From CAZNGF01 sp964572855 (GTDB lineage Bacteria; Bipolaricaulota; Bipolaricaulia; RBG-16-55-9; JAJCYT01), in NCBI GenBank assembly GCA_964572855.1, contig CAZNGF010000063.1, forward strand, positions 1 to 14,707: a DNA stretch of 14,707 nucleotides, given 5' to 3'. How positions within the stretch are numbered: position 1 is the stretch's first letter; every line of letters starts with the position of its first letter. Below are positions 5,739-13,709 of this stretch, one piece after another. The notes under the pieces are model-generated. The model was not told the origin of the DNA. It did not search any database and saw only the letters and a list, made by a program, of their open reading frames with translations. The translations under genes and the position numbers were made by a program.

Positions 5739-6614
5739 ATGACGCGCATCGTCAAAGGGGGGTTGATTCAAGCGTCCCTCAACACCCCCACCACCGAATC
5801 CAACGAGGTCATCAAGCGCAACATGATCGACAAGCACGTCAAGCTCATCGACCAGGCGGCCGAGCAGGGCGTGCAGGTGATGTGCTTGCAGGAGCTGTTC
5901 TACGGGCCGTATTTCTGCGCCGAACAGAACACGCGCTGGTACGACCTCACCGAGCCCGTGCCCGACGGCGAATCGACCAAGCTGATGCAGGAGCTGGCCA
6001 AGAAGCACGGCATGGTCATGGTCGTCCCGCTCTACGAGGAGGACATGACCGGCGTGTACTACAACACCGCCGCCGTGATCGACGCCGACGGCACGTACCT
6101 GGGCAAGTACCGCAAGACCCACATCCCGCACTGCGAGCCCGGCTTCTGGGAGAAGTTCTACTTCCGCCCCGGCAACTTGGGCTACCCCGTGTTCCAGACG
6201 GCCTACGGCAAGGTGGGCGTCTACATCTGCTACGACCGCCACTTCCCGGAGGGGGCGCGCGCGCTGGGGCTCAACGGCGCCGAGATCGTGTTCAACCCCT
6301 CGGCCACCGTGGCGGGCCTGAGCAGATACCTCTGGGAGCTGGAGCAGCCCGCGCACGCCGTGGCCAACCAGTACTTCGTGGGCGCGATCAACCGCGTGGG
6401 CCACGAGCAGCCCTGGGACATCGGCAAGTGGTACGGCTCGAGCTACTTCTGCAGCCCGCGCGGCGAGCTCATCGCCCAGGCCGGCGAGGACGAGGACGAG
6501 GTGGTCGTGGCCGAGCTCGATCTGGACCAGATCGAGGAAGTGCGCAAGGTCTGGCAGTTCTTCCGCGACCGGCGGCCGGACGCCTACGCCAGCCTGGCGG
6601 CGGACCTTCCGTAA
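5739..6614 (+). CDS. Beta-ureidopropionase (nitrilase superfamily N-carbamoyl amidohydrolase)
   Basis: The 291-residue cytoplasmic enzyme should hydrolyse N-carbamoyl-beta-alanine to beta-alanine, CO2 and ammonia, the third step of reductive pyrimidine degradation. The nitrilase catalytic triad is visible: E52 in CLQELFYGPYF, K126 in KYRKTHIP and C164 in YICYDRHFPE. The length matches the family. By sequence alone N-carbamoylputrescine amidase is a close alternative, since both have the CxQELFxxPYFC pattern, but the dihydropyrimidinase gene immediately downstream favours the pyrimidine role. AAAGGAGG (5727-5734) sets the ATG. A 90-base gap with two hairpins separates it from the next gene, which is in the same direction. 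Confidence 0.85.
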   Translation: MTRIVKGGLIQASLNTPTTESNEVIKRNMIDKHVKLIDQAAEQGVQVMCLQELFYGPYFCAEQNTRWYDLTEPVPDGESTKLMQELAKKHGMVMVVPLYEEDMTGVYYNTAAVIDADGTYLGKYRKTHIPHCEPGFWEKFYFRPGNLGYPVFQTAYGKVGVYICYDRHFPEGARALGLNGAEIVFNPSATVAGLSRYLWELEQPAHAVANQYFVGAINRVGHEQPWDIGKWYGSSYFCSPRGELIAQAGEDEDEVVVAELDLDQIEEVRKVWQFFRDRRPDAYASLAADLP

Positions 6615-6630
6615 GGATCAGCAAGGCAGG

Positions 6631-6667
6631 GCCCGCTGCGCGGGCTATGCGGCCGGCACAGCCGGCC
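6631..6667. repeat. Twin intergenic hairpins, REP-like
   Basis: GCCCGC (6631-6636) pairs with GCGGGC (6640-6645) across TGC, and GGCCGGC (6651-6657) pairs with GCCGGCC (6661-6667) across ACA. Both stems are perfect. TTTTT follows at 6673-6677. The block could stabilise or partly terminate the upstream message. It resembles short palindromic elements that recur between genes, but only one copy is in this window. Confidence 0.5.
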
Positions 6668-6704
6668 CTACGTTTTTGAAAAATGCCAAGGAGGTGCCCA
6701 ACCC

Positions 6705-8108
6705 ATGTACGATCTCGTGATCGAAAACGGTCGGGTCGTGACCCCCGGCGGGGTGCACGACTATTCGATCGGGATCAAGGACGGCAAAATCAAGGCGCTC
6801 AGCGCCGACAAGCTGGAAGGCAACCGCGTGATCGACGCCTCGGGCAAGACCGTGTTGCCCGGCGCGATCGACCCGCACGTCCACTTTGCGCTCCCGTTCC
6901 AGGGCGCGATCTCGGCCGACGACTACTACCACGGCTCGGTGGCCGCGGCCTTCGGGGGCGTGACCACCTACATCGACTTCGCCATCCACCCGCGCGACAA
7001 GGACATGCTGGACCACTTGGCCGACCGGCAGGCCCTGGCCAAGCCCGACAGCGTGATCGACTACGGCTTCCACGCCGGCTTCACCGCCGAGCACCAGCAG
7101 AACCTCGACCACGTCAAGACGCTGGTCGGGATGGGCGTGCCCACCTTCAAGATGCTCCTGCCCTACGTGCGCGAGGGCTTTGCGGTCAGCGACGGCTTCC
7201 TCTACCGCATGCTGCAGGAGACCAAAAAGCAGGGGGGCTTGGCGCTCATCCACGCCGAGAACGCCGGGCTCGTGACCCGCTTCGTCGAGGAGCAGGAAGC
7301 CCGCGGCCACGTCAACTGGATGCAGCACTACGAGAGCCGGCCCAACTTCGTCGAGGCCACCTCGATCGCCACCTCGATCGAGCTGACCAAGCAGGCCGAC
7401 TCCGCCCTCTACGTCGTGCACCTGAGCACGGGCGAGGGGCTCGAACACATGCACCGGGCTCAGGCGCAAGGCTACCCCCTGTTCGTCGAGACGTGTCCGC
7501 AGTTTTTGGAGTTCACCAACGAGAAGTACAACGAACCCGACGGGCTCAAGTACTACATGACGCCGCCCTTCCGCACGCCCAAGGATCGGGACGCGCTCTG
7601 GGCGGGCATCGAGGGCGGGAGCGTCAACTGCATGGGCACGGACCACTGCGTGTTCACGCTGGCGCAGAAGAACCAGGGCAAGGACCTGTTTAGCAAGGTG
7701 CCCAACGGCATCATGGGCACCGAGATCATGCTGCCCTACCTCTACAGCGAGGGCGTCAACCAGGGCCGCATCTCGCTCACGCGCCTGGCCCAGCTCACCA
7801 GCGAGAACACCGCCAAGATCCACGGCCTGCAGGACAAGGGCTCGCTCGAGGTGGGCAAGGACGCCGACATCGCGATCGTCGATCCGCAGCTCAAGAAGAC
7901 GATCAGCGTCGACAACATGCACAGCAACGTGGACTACACGGTCTACGAGGGGCGCGAGCTCACCGGCTGGCCCGTGATGACGATCTCGCGCGGCGAGGTC
8001 GTGGTCGCGGACGGGGAACTGAAGGCCGAGAAGGGGCGGGGCCGCTTCGTCGAGCGCTTCATCTCGCCCGAGGTGCTGCGGCATCCGCCGCAAGGAGGTC
8101 TGGCGTGA
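6705..8108 (+). CDS. hydA: Dihydropyrimidinase (D-hydantoinase family)
   Basis: The 467-residue amidohydrolase opens dihydrouracil or dihydrothymine to the N-carbamoyl-beta-amino acid. All binuclear metal ligands of the family are present: HxH in DPHVHF (H58, H60), the carboxylated lysine in PTFKMLLPY (K149), H183 in LIHAEN, H239 in YVVHLST and D313 in MGTDHC. The substrate-contact tyrosine is Y154. The length is typical. AAGGAGGT (6688-6695) lies nine bases before the ATG. Its last four bases overlap the next gene's GTG start, indicating coupled translation. The beta-ureidopropionase upstream and aminotransferase downstream make pyrimidine catabolism more likely than a purely hydantoin-cleaving role. 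The gene symbol is the usual one for this family (also dht) and was not verified for this organism. Confidence 0.9.
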   Translation: MYDLVIENGRVVTPGGVHDYSIGIKDGKIKALSADKLEGNRVIDASGKTVLPGAIDPHVHFALPFQGAISADDYYHGSVAAAFGGVTTYIDFAIHPRDKDMLDHLADRQALAKPDSVIDYGFHAGFTAEHQQNLDHVKTLVGMGVPTFKMLLPYVREGFAVSDGFLYRMLQETKKQGGLALIHAENAGLVTRFVEEQEARGHVNWMQHYESRPNFVEATSIATSIELTKQADSALYVVHLSTGEGLEHMHRAQAQGYPLFVETCPQFLEFTNEKYNEPDGLKYYMTPPFRTPKDRDALWAGIEGGSVNCMGTDHCVFTLAQKNQGKDLFSKVPNGIMGTEIMLPYLYSEGVNQGRISLTRLAQLTSENTAKIHGLQDKGSLEVGKDADIAIVDPQLKKTISVDNMHSNVDYTVYEGRELTGWPVMTISRGEVVVADGELKAEKGRGRFVERFISPEVLRHPPQGGLA

Positions 8109-9412
8109 ACGAGATCGAGCGCATGGATCAGCAATACGTCTTCGGGACCTGGGGGTTCCAGAAGGCCTACAGCCCCAAACAGATCGTGGATGCCGAAGGC
8201 GTCCACTTCACCGACGCCGACGGCAACCGCTACCTGGACTTCGCCTCGCAGTTGATGTGTTCCAACCTGGGGCACAAGAACGCCCGGGTCAACGAGGCCA
8301 TGCGCAAGCAGGCCGAGCAGTTCGCCTTCATGGCGCCGGGCTTCACCAACGAGGCCCGCGCCCGGCTGGGCAAGAAGCTGGCCGAGATCACGCCGGGGAA
8401 CCTGGCCAAGACGTTCTTCTCGCCCGGCGGCACCGAGGCCAACGAGGCTGCCATCATGATCGCGCGCTGGTTCACGGGCAAACACAAAATTATCTCGCGC
8501 TACTACTCCTACCACGGCTCGACCTACACTTCGGCCGCGCTCACCGGCGAGCCGCGGCGCTGGGCCACCGAGCCGGCCGTGAGCGGGATTTTGAAGGCGC
8601 CTGCGCCCTACGACTACCGCACGGTGTTCAAGAACGCGATGCAGACGCTGGAGTACATCGACGAGATGATGACCCTGGAGGGCGACACCGTGGCCGCCGT
8701 CATCGCCGAGCCCGTGGTGGGCTCCAACGGCATCCTGGTCCCGCCGCCCGAGTACATGCCCGAGCTCAAGCGCATCTGCCACAAGCACGGGGCGCTTTTG
8801 ATCGCCGACGAGGTCATGAGCGGCTTCGGGCGCTGCGGCGAGTGGTTTGCCTGCGACCTCTGGGACGTCACGCCGGACATCCTGACCATGGCCAAGGGCA
8901 TCACGGCGGCCTACCTGCCGCTGGCGGCCACGATCGTGACCGAGGAGGTCGCCCAGTTCTTCGAGGAGAACTTCTTCAACATCGGGCACACCTACTCGGG
9001 CCACCCCATGACCGTAGCCGCGGCCGTCGAGACCATCCAGGTCTACGAGGACGAAGGGCTGATCCCGGCCGCGAAGGGAAAGGGGAAGTACCTCAAGGAC
9101 CGGCTCTGCGAGCTCAAGGAGAAGCACCCCTGCGTGGGCGACGTGCGCGGCGTGGGGCTGTTCTGCGGCGTCGAGCTGGTCAAGGACCGCAAGACCAAGG
9201 AGCCGTTCGCGCCTTACGACGCCAAGATCAAGGGGCTGCCAAGCGCCGTGGCCCAGACGGCCGGCAAGGCCATGCAGGCCGGCGCCTACCTGGTCCCGAT
9301 GAACAATACGCTCATCGTCGCCCCGCCGCTCATCATCACGGAAGCACAGATCGACGAGGGCATCGAGGCGTTGGACCAGGCGCTCAGTTGGACGGACAGT
9401 CAAATCAACTAG
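8105..9412 (+). CDS. Class III PLP aminotransferase, probably beta-alanine:pyruvate type
   Basis: The 435-residue enzyme is a subgroup-III (omega-amino acid) transaminase. The PLP-phosphate loop SPGGTEANEAA is at 106-116. Cofactor-binding D235 is in ADEVMSGFGR, and the Schiff-base lysine K264 is in TMAKGITAAYLPL. GHTYSGHP follows in the second half. In this context it should convert beta-alanine to malonate semialdehyde with pyruvate or oxoglutarate as acceptor. The family also includes taurine and GABA aminotransferases, so the amino donor is inferred from the neighbours. The GTG start at 8105 is preferred because AAGGAGGT (8092-8099) lies five bases before it and it overlaps the previous stop as GTGA. 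An ATG at 8123 is the alternative. Confidence 0.85.
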   Translation: MNEIERMDQQYVFGTWGFQKAYSPKQIVDAEGVHFTDADGNRYLDFASQLMCSNLGHKNARVNEAMRKQAEQFAFMAPGFTNEARARLGKKLAEITPGNLAKTFFSPGGTEANEAAIMIARWFTGKHKIISRYYSYHGSTYTSAALTGEPRRWATEPAVSGILKAPAPYDYRTVFKNAMQTLEYIDEMMTLEGDTVAAVIAEPVVGSNGILVPPPEYMPELKRICHKHGALLIADEVMSGFGRCGEWFACDLWDVTPDILTMAKGITAAYLPLAATIVTEEVAQFFEENFFNIGHTYSGHPMTVAAAVETIQVYEDEGLIPAAKGKGKYLKDRLCELKEKHPCVGDVRGVGLFCGVELVKDRKTKEPFAPYDAKIKGLPSAVAQTAGKAMQAGAYLVPMNNTLIVAPPLIITEAQIDEGIEALDQALSWTDSQIN

Positions 9413-9474
9413 AGGAGAAGGGAGGAGGGAGAAAGGAAACTGGTTTTCCCCATTCTCCCTCCTCCCTTTTCCTT
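9412..9474. repeat. Long polypurine/polypyrimidine inverted repeat
   Basis: Positions 9412-9433 can pair with 9453-9474 over 22 bases (20 Watson-Crick, 2 G-U). A smaller inner stem joins GGAAA (9435-9439) and TTTCC (9445-9449). The left arm is all purine. It fills the gap between the aminotransferase stop and the ALDH ribosome-binding site (AAAGGAGGT, 9486-9494). It could attenuate transcription or protect the upstream message, or it may be an inserted repeat. Confidence 0.7.
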
Positions 9475-9497
9475 CTTCCCCCTCCAAAGGAGGTTTC

Positions 9498-10985
9498 ATG
9501 GCAACCGCAACCGCCGTGCATCACAACTTCATCGACGGCAAGTGGATCGAGGGCGCCGACGGGGTGCTCGAGGTGCGCAACCCGGCCAACCACGACGAGG
9601 TCGTGGCGCGCTTCTCCAAGGCCGACGTGGCCCAGACCCGGAGCGCGCTCGAGGCCGCCCAGAAAGCGTTTCCGGCCTGGCGCGCCACGCCGCCGCCCCA
9701 GCGCGCCCGCATCGTGCGCAAGGCGCTCCAGCTGGTGGAGGAGCGCGTGGACCAAATCGCCCACGACATGGTGCTGGAGGCGGGCAAGGTGCTAAGCGAC
9801 GCCAGGGGCGAGGTGGTCAAGGGCGCCAACCTGCTGGAGTACTACGCGGGCGAGGGCCTGCGCCTGATGGGCGACGCCGCGCCGTCAGAGTTGGCCAACA
9901 ACCTGCTGTTCACCAAGCGCGAGCCGTTGGGGGTCGTGAGCCTGATCACGCCCTGGAACTTCCCCTGGGCCATTCCCTGCTGGAAGGTCTCACCCGCGCT
10001 GGTGGCCGGCAACACGGTCGTGTTCAAGCCGGCCAGCTTCACGCCCACCAGCGCCTACCATCTGGTCAAGTGCTTTTCAGACGCCGGGATGCCGCCGGGC
10101 GTGCTCAACCTGGTGGTGGGGTCAGGGAGCAAGGTCGGCAACGAGCTGATCACGGCCGAGCGCGTGTGCGGCATCTCCTTTACGGGCTCCAACGAGGTCG
10201 GCAAGGGCATCGAGCGGGAGGCCAGCGAGCGCGGCAAGAAGCTCTGCTGCGAGTTGGGCGGCAAGAACCCGTGCGTCGTGCTGGAGGACGCCGACCTGGA
10301 CGCGGCGCTGGCCGGCGTGCTGAAAGGCGCCTTCGGCGCGGCCGGCCAGCGCTGCACGGCCACCAGCCGGCTCGTGCTGGTCGAGCCGATCGCCGACCAA
10401 TTCGTGGAGAAGCTGGTCGAGGCCACCAAGAAGCTGCGCGTCGGGCCCGGCATGGACGACGACGTCGACGTGGGGCCGGTGATCGACCGGTCGCAGCTGG
10501 AGTCGATCCTGGGCCTGATCGAGGCCGGCAAGAACGAGGGCGCCGAGCTGCGGGCCGGCGGGACGCGCCTGACCGAAGGCGGTTTGGACAAGGGCTTCTT
10601 CATCGCCCCGACGGTGTTCGATCATGTAGCCCCCGACGCCACGATCGCCCAAGAAGAGCTGTTTGGCCCCGTACTCTCGGTGATCCGGGCCCAGGACTTC
10701 GACGAGGCCGTTTCGATCGCCAACCGCACCCGCTACGGCCTGTCCAGCTCGGTCTACACGCGCGACATCAACCGGGCCATGCGCTTTGTGGATTCAATCG
10801 AGGCCGGCATGGTCCACGTCAACTCGCCCACGCTGGGCGGCGAGGCCCAGGTGCCCTTCGGCGGCATCAAGGCCAGCGGCGTGGGCGACCGCGAGATGGC
10901 CAAGGAGGGCCTGCACTTCTTCACGGAGCTCAAGACCGTGTTCCTGGACTACACCGGCGGCGCGCGCAAGAGCAACATCTACTGA
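9498..10985 (+). CDS. NAD(P)-dependent aldehyde dehydrogenase, probably malonate semialdehyde
   Basis: The 495-residue protein is a full-length aldehyde dehydrogenase. PWNFPW contains N154, KPAS (177-180) and FTGSNEVGKGI (228-238) line the cofactor site, the general base E252 is in CELGGKNP, and the nucleophile C286 is in GQRCTATS. EELFGPV and the PFGGIKASG tail are also present. Following the aminotransferase, it should oxidise malonate semialdehyde. The GQRCTATS motif looks like hydrolytic ALDHs such as 2-oxoglutarate-semialdehyde dehydrogenases, not the CoA-acylating MmsA type, so malonate may be the product instead of acetyl-CoA. This last point is inference. AAAGGAGGT (9486-9494) sets the ATG. 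It is the last gene of the plus-strand cluster, followed by a hairpin terminator. Confidence 0.85.
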   Translation: MATATAVHHNFIDGKWIEGADGVLEVRNPANHDEVVARFSKADVAQTRSALEAAQKAFPAWRATPPPQRARIVRKALQLVEERVDQIAHDMVLEAGKVLSDARGEVVKGANLLEYYAGEGLRLMGDAAPSELANNLLFTKREPLGVVSLITPWNFPWAIPCWKVSPALVAGNTVVFKPASFTPTSAYHLVKCFSDAGMPPGVLNLVVGSGSKVGNELITAERVCGISFTGSNEVGKGIEREASERGKKLCCELGGKNPCVVLEDADLDAALAGVLKGAFGAAGQRCTATSRLVLVEPIADQFVEKLVEATKKLRVGPGMDDDVDVGPVIDRSQLESILGLIEAGKNEGAELRAGGTRLTEGGLDKGFFIAPTVFDHVAPDATIAQEELFGPVLSVIRAQDFDEAVSIANRTRYGLSSSVYTRDINRAMRFVDSIEAGMVHVNSPTLGGEAQVPFGGIKASGVGDREMAKEGLHFFTELKTVFLDYTGGARKSNIY

Positions 10986-10988
10986 GAA

Positions 10989-11032
10989 GCGACGGAGGGG
11001 AGTGCAACACGCCGGCACTCCTTCTCCGTCGC
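10989..11032. terminator. Hairpin terminator between converging genes
   Basis: The arms 10989-11005 and 11015-11032 pair as GCGACGGAG with CTCCGTCGC and GGAGTGC with GCACTCC, with a one-to-two-base bulge between. The loop is AACACGCCG. It starts four bases after the ALDH stop codon and ends three bases before the stop of the minus-strand remnant, so it probably serves both. No strong T-run follows on the plus strand. Confidence 0.65.
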
Positions 11033-11034
11033 GT

Positions 11035-11439
11035 TCAATCCAAATTCTCCAGGTCAGCCAGGTCTTGATGGCGACCGGAGGCGCGTTTGTGCCTGCGCAA
11101 GTTTTCCAGATCGATGAAGTTAACTGGCACGCCAGCGATGTCAATGCGAATGCGTGAAGAAAAACACGGAGAAACCTTGACCCCCTCCAGTGATGTGATC
11201 AAGTCAATCCTCGCCGGAGGATACCCCAGTTGGATGACTTGCCCGGGTGCAAGGAAATCCTCCGCCGTGATGCCCAACGCGCCGAATCCGACTTGATCCA
11301 ATGTCTGCATCAGACGGTCGACGTTGTCGTGCTCTGCTTGAATCCAAATGTCGATGCCCTTCGTATAGCGAGGGTAGCCATAGCAAAGGGGATGCGCGCT
11401 CCCACGGAAAAAGCCGGGGAGCTGCTTGTTCGGGGCCAT
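11035..11439 (-). pseudogene. 5'-truncated nucleotidyltransferase-like gene remnant
   Basis: The 134-codon frame has a good C-terminal part of a small nucleotidyltransferase-like family, as in minimal nucleotidyltransferase or toxin-antitoxin proteins. YGYPRYTKGIDIWIQ contains the DxD-type metal site, followed by GQVIQLGYPPARIDLITSLEGV and the tail RRHKRASGRHQDLADLENL. Intact members start with a strand bearing VGGYAVxxHGYPRYT. Here the first 20 residues (MAPNKQLPGFFRGSAHPLC) do not fit, and the neighbouring frame contains VGAR near the right place, suggesting an indel. No Shine-Dalgarno precedes the ATG. It lies 27 bases after pafA, and hand-counted GC over 11101-11160 is only about 48%, much lower than around it. 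This suggests an acquired and decayed gene. A functional short form is less likely. Confidence 0.6.
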
Positions 11440-11466
11440 GAGGAGGAGAGGGGGTGTTGGAGGCAG

Positions 11467-12933
11467 TCAGAACAGCTTCAAGAAATCTCGGGCTTCGGCC
11501 ACGTAGTCGTGAAAAGGGTCCTCGAACAGCAGCACGCGGTCGTCGCCGGCCAGGATGCCGTCCCACTCGATCACGTAGTGGTCCTGGTCGTTACGCAGCA
11601 GGCCGTGGATGACCTCGGCGCGGCCGGCGGCGCGCGTGTCGGCCGGGGGCTGGCGCACGGCCGCACGGATGGCGGCCTCGTCGGTGAGCGTGCGCACTTG
11701 GCCCATGTCCTGCAGCGCGCCGTAGAGCCCCTGCTCGGGGTCAATGTGGTGGTACTCCATGTCCAGGCTCACCAGCACTTCGTCGTGCCAGGCCGCGCCC
11801 GCCTCGGTCATGTAGGACTCGATGAGCTGGCGCTTGGCCACCCAGTCGAGCCGGTCGGCCAACCGCCGGGGGTCGTCCTCGAGCGCGTCGAGCACGGACG
11901 CCCACTCGCGCAGCACCCAGTCGGTCTGGTCGTCCCGGCGGGCGTAGCGCCGCTGCGCTTCCTCCAGGTAGAGCCGCTGCAGATCAATGGCGGGAATCGT
12001 TCCGCCCTGCTGGCGCGGCACGAGCCACTTCCATTCGGGGTCGTGCGAGACGCGGCGCAGCGCGCCCACGGGATCGCTGAGCGCGACCGGGGCGGCCTCG
12101 AAGCCGTCCTCGATCAGGTCCAGCACGAGCGCGGTGGTGCCCAGTTTGAGCGCGGTGGCGTACTCGCTGGGGTTGGCCTCGCCGAACAGCAGGTGCAGCC
12201 GCGGGTAGCGACAGAGCGAGTGCGTGTCGTCCCACTTGGGGTTGATGAGCGCGCGGTGGAAGCGCACGCGCCCGCTCAGCACGTAGAGGATGTGGTCGGC
12301 CCGCTGCGAGAGCTGGAAGCGCACGCGCGGGTCGGGCTCGACGCCGTAGATCTGGTCCAGGTACATGTAGTCGGCCGGGTGGCGCGAGAGGTCGCGCAGG
12401 TGGGACTCGCGCACCTTGGCGGTGAGCCGGTGTGCGCCCACGCGCCCGGCGCCGGCGTAGATCTGGCGCGTGACCAGGAACGGGACCAGGGCGTTGACCA
12501 GCTGGCCCGAAGCCAGGCCCCCCTCGCGCAGCGAGTAGTTTTCGTGGCAGCCGAAGGTGTGCCCGCCGAAGTGGTCCACGCTGTTGTTGAACACGCTCAC
12601 GTCCTCATGCCAGCCCAGTTCGTCGACGAGGTCCTGGATCAGGCGATGGCCGGCGCGCTCGTAGCGCACGGCGTCGACCAGCGAGGTGCACTCGGGGGTG
12701 GCAAACTCGAGGTGGCTGCCCACGGCGTCCACGTAGAGCCGGCCGCCGTTGACCAGGAAGCCCCCCGACTCCGAAGGCTCGAAGAAGGAGTCGTGCCCGT
12801 GGCGGTCCAGCAGTCCCCAGCCGTCAGCAAAGGCCCGGTCCTTGATGCGCTCGACGGCGCGCTCGGACGGACCCAGGGCGTCGTCGCGCACCAGGCAACC
12901 GAATTCGGTCTCGATGCCGATGATGCGCGTCAT
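11467..12933 (-). CDS. pafA: UBact/Pup ligase, PafA type
   Basis: The 488-residue enzyme belongs to the PafA/Dop carboxylate-amine ligase family (glutamine-synthetase-like fold). With ATP, PafA phosphorylates the C-terminal glutamate of the tag and joins it to a target lysine. Visible motifs are the N-terminal MTRIIGIETEFG (PafA form; Dop usually has GTEVEYG), VNGGRLYVDAVGSHLEFATPEC with the likely catalytic base D69, FGCHENYSL, LVTRQIYAGAGRVG, LSQRADHI, LHLLFGEANPSE, LKLGTTALVLDLIEDG, and the C-terminal LLFEDPF. The long insertion loop of Dop after the first strand is not seen, so I call PafA, not deamidase. The ATG at 12933 overlaps the prcA stop as ATGA. The frame stays open further upstream, but only inside prcA. 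Confidence 0.9.
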   Translation of the reverse strand: MTRIIGIETEFGCLVRDDALGPSERAVERIKDRAFADGWGLLDRHGHDSFFEPSESGGFLVNGGRLYVDAVGSHLEFATPECTSLVDAVRYERAGHRLIQDLVDELGWHEDVSVFNNSVDHFGGHTFGCHENYSLREGGLASGQLVNALVPFLVTRQIYAGAGRVGAHRLTAKVRESHLRDLSRHPADYMYLDQIYGVEPDPRVRFQLSQRADHILYVLSGRVRFHRALINPKWDDTHSLCRYPRLHLLFGEANPSEYATALKLGTTALVLDLIEDGFEAAPVALSDPVGALRRVSHDPEWKWLVPRQQGGTIPAIDLQRLYLEEAQRRYARRDDQTDWVLREWASVLDALEDDPRRLADRLDWVAKRQLIESYMTEAGAAWHDEVLVSLDMEYHHIDPEQGLYGALQDMGQVRTLTDEAAIRAAVRQPPADTRAAGRAEVIHGLLRNDQDHYVIEWDGILAGDDRVLLFEDPFHDYVAEARDFLKLF

Positions 12934-13709
12934 GCGCCCGGGAGGTGGGGGGCCAGCTCGTCGGCGCGCAGGGGGCGGTAGCGCCGCTCGCGCGAGGTGT
13001 CGCGCTCGATCAGCGCGGCCTCGACCCGGCCGCCTTCCGCCAGCACCCGTTTGAGCGCGTCCGCGCGCTCCTGCTCGGAGGGGAGGACGGAGGCGTCTTT
13101 GTCGGCGCGCGCGTCGTCCTCGGGGGCGGGGGGCTGCCACTGGCCGGCCGCCCAGGCACCCAGCGCGAGCGACAACGCCTCGTTCAGGTCGTCGGGCTGG
13201 GCGCCGTGTAACAGCTCGTCCATGCGGCTTTCCGCCTCGCGCGAGCCCGCCACGACGGCGTAGCGGTCCCGGCGGGCGAACTCACCGTCGTAGTCGAGCG
13301 TGAACAGGTGGTCGTCCTCGATCCTGTCCCCCACCTGGGCGAAGGCGGCCTTGAGCACGAGCGGCATGCGCAGCGGGTCGCTGAAGGCGCGCTTGAAGGC
13401 CGGGCTGATCGCAAAGCCCACCACGCGCTGGATCGTGACGTCCTCGGGGCTGCGCTGGAACCCTTCCGCGTGCGAGAAGTCCACGGACCACTGACGCACG
13501 AGCTCCAGGTCCGACGGCGTGCCGAGCGCGCCCAGCGCGAGGCGGTCGTAGATCTCGAACAGCTTGGCCTGGCCGCGCCGCACCGACAGCAGCAGCACGC
13601 CCTCGGGGACGCTGAGCGCCACCACCGGCGAGCCGCGGCGCAGGCGCCCCTCGGCGTAGTCGGCCTTCTCGGCCAGGGTTTGCTGCCAGTCGTAGGCGGT
13701 GTAGGCCAT
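12930..13709 (-). CDS. prcA: 20S proteasome alpha subunit
   Basis: The 259-residue protein should form the outer, gating rings of the 20S core. The sequence starts MAYTAYDWQQTLAEKADYAEGRLRRGSPVVALSVPEGVLLL, an alpha-type N-terminal helix followed by the first beta strands. RGQAKLFEIYDRLALGALG corresponds to the conserved K-[IL]-[FY]-EI-[YF]-DR segment. The C-terminal region EAALIERDTSRERRYRPL resembles the end of actinobacterial PrcA. No N-terminal catalytic threonine is present, as expected for an alpha subunit. Residues 194-218 are a charged stretch of low complexity. The start codon shares one base with the prcB stop (TGATG), and the stop overlaps pafA by four bases. Confidence 0.88.
   Translation of the reverse strand: MAYTAYDWQQTLAEKADYAEGRLRRGSPVVALSVPEGVLLLSVRRGQAKLFEIYDRLALGALGTPSDLELVRQWSVDFSHAEGFQRSPEDVTIQRVVGFAISPAFKRAFSDPLRMPLVLKAAFAQVGDRIEDDHLFTLDYDGEFARRDRYAVVAGSREAESRMDELLHGAQPDDLNEALSLALGAWAAGQWQPPAPEDDARADKDASVLPSEQERADALKRVLAEGGRVEAALIERDTSRERRYRPLRADELAPHLPGA

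Noticed and set aside
11467..12933. Alternative call of Dop instead of PafA
   Set aside because: GIETEFG and the lack of the extra loop before NGGRLYVD fit PafA. Dop usually has GTEVEYG and a long insertion. A profile search could still change this.
11230..12981. A 583-codon plus-strand frame opposite pafA
   Set aside because: It is His/Val/Gln-rich antisense shadow without motifs. The minus-strand frame shows all ligase motifs.
12934..13140. An N-terminal extension of pafA inside prcA
   Set aside because: The PafA family begins with the MxRIIGIETEFG strand at 12933. The upstream frame is Arg/Pro-rich shadow of prcA.
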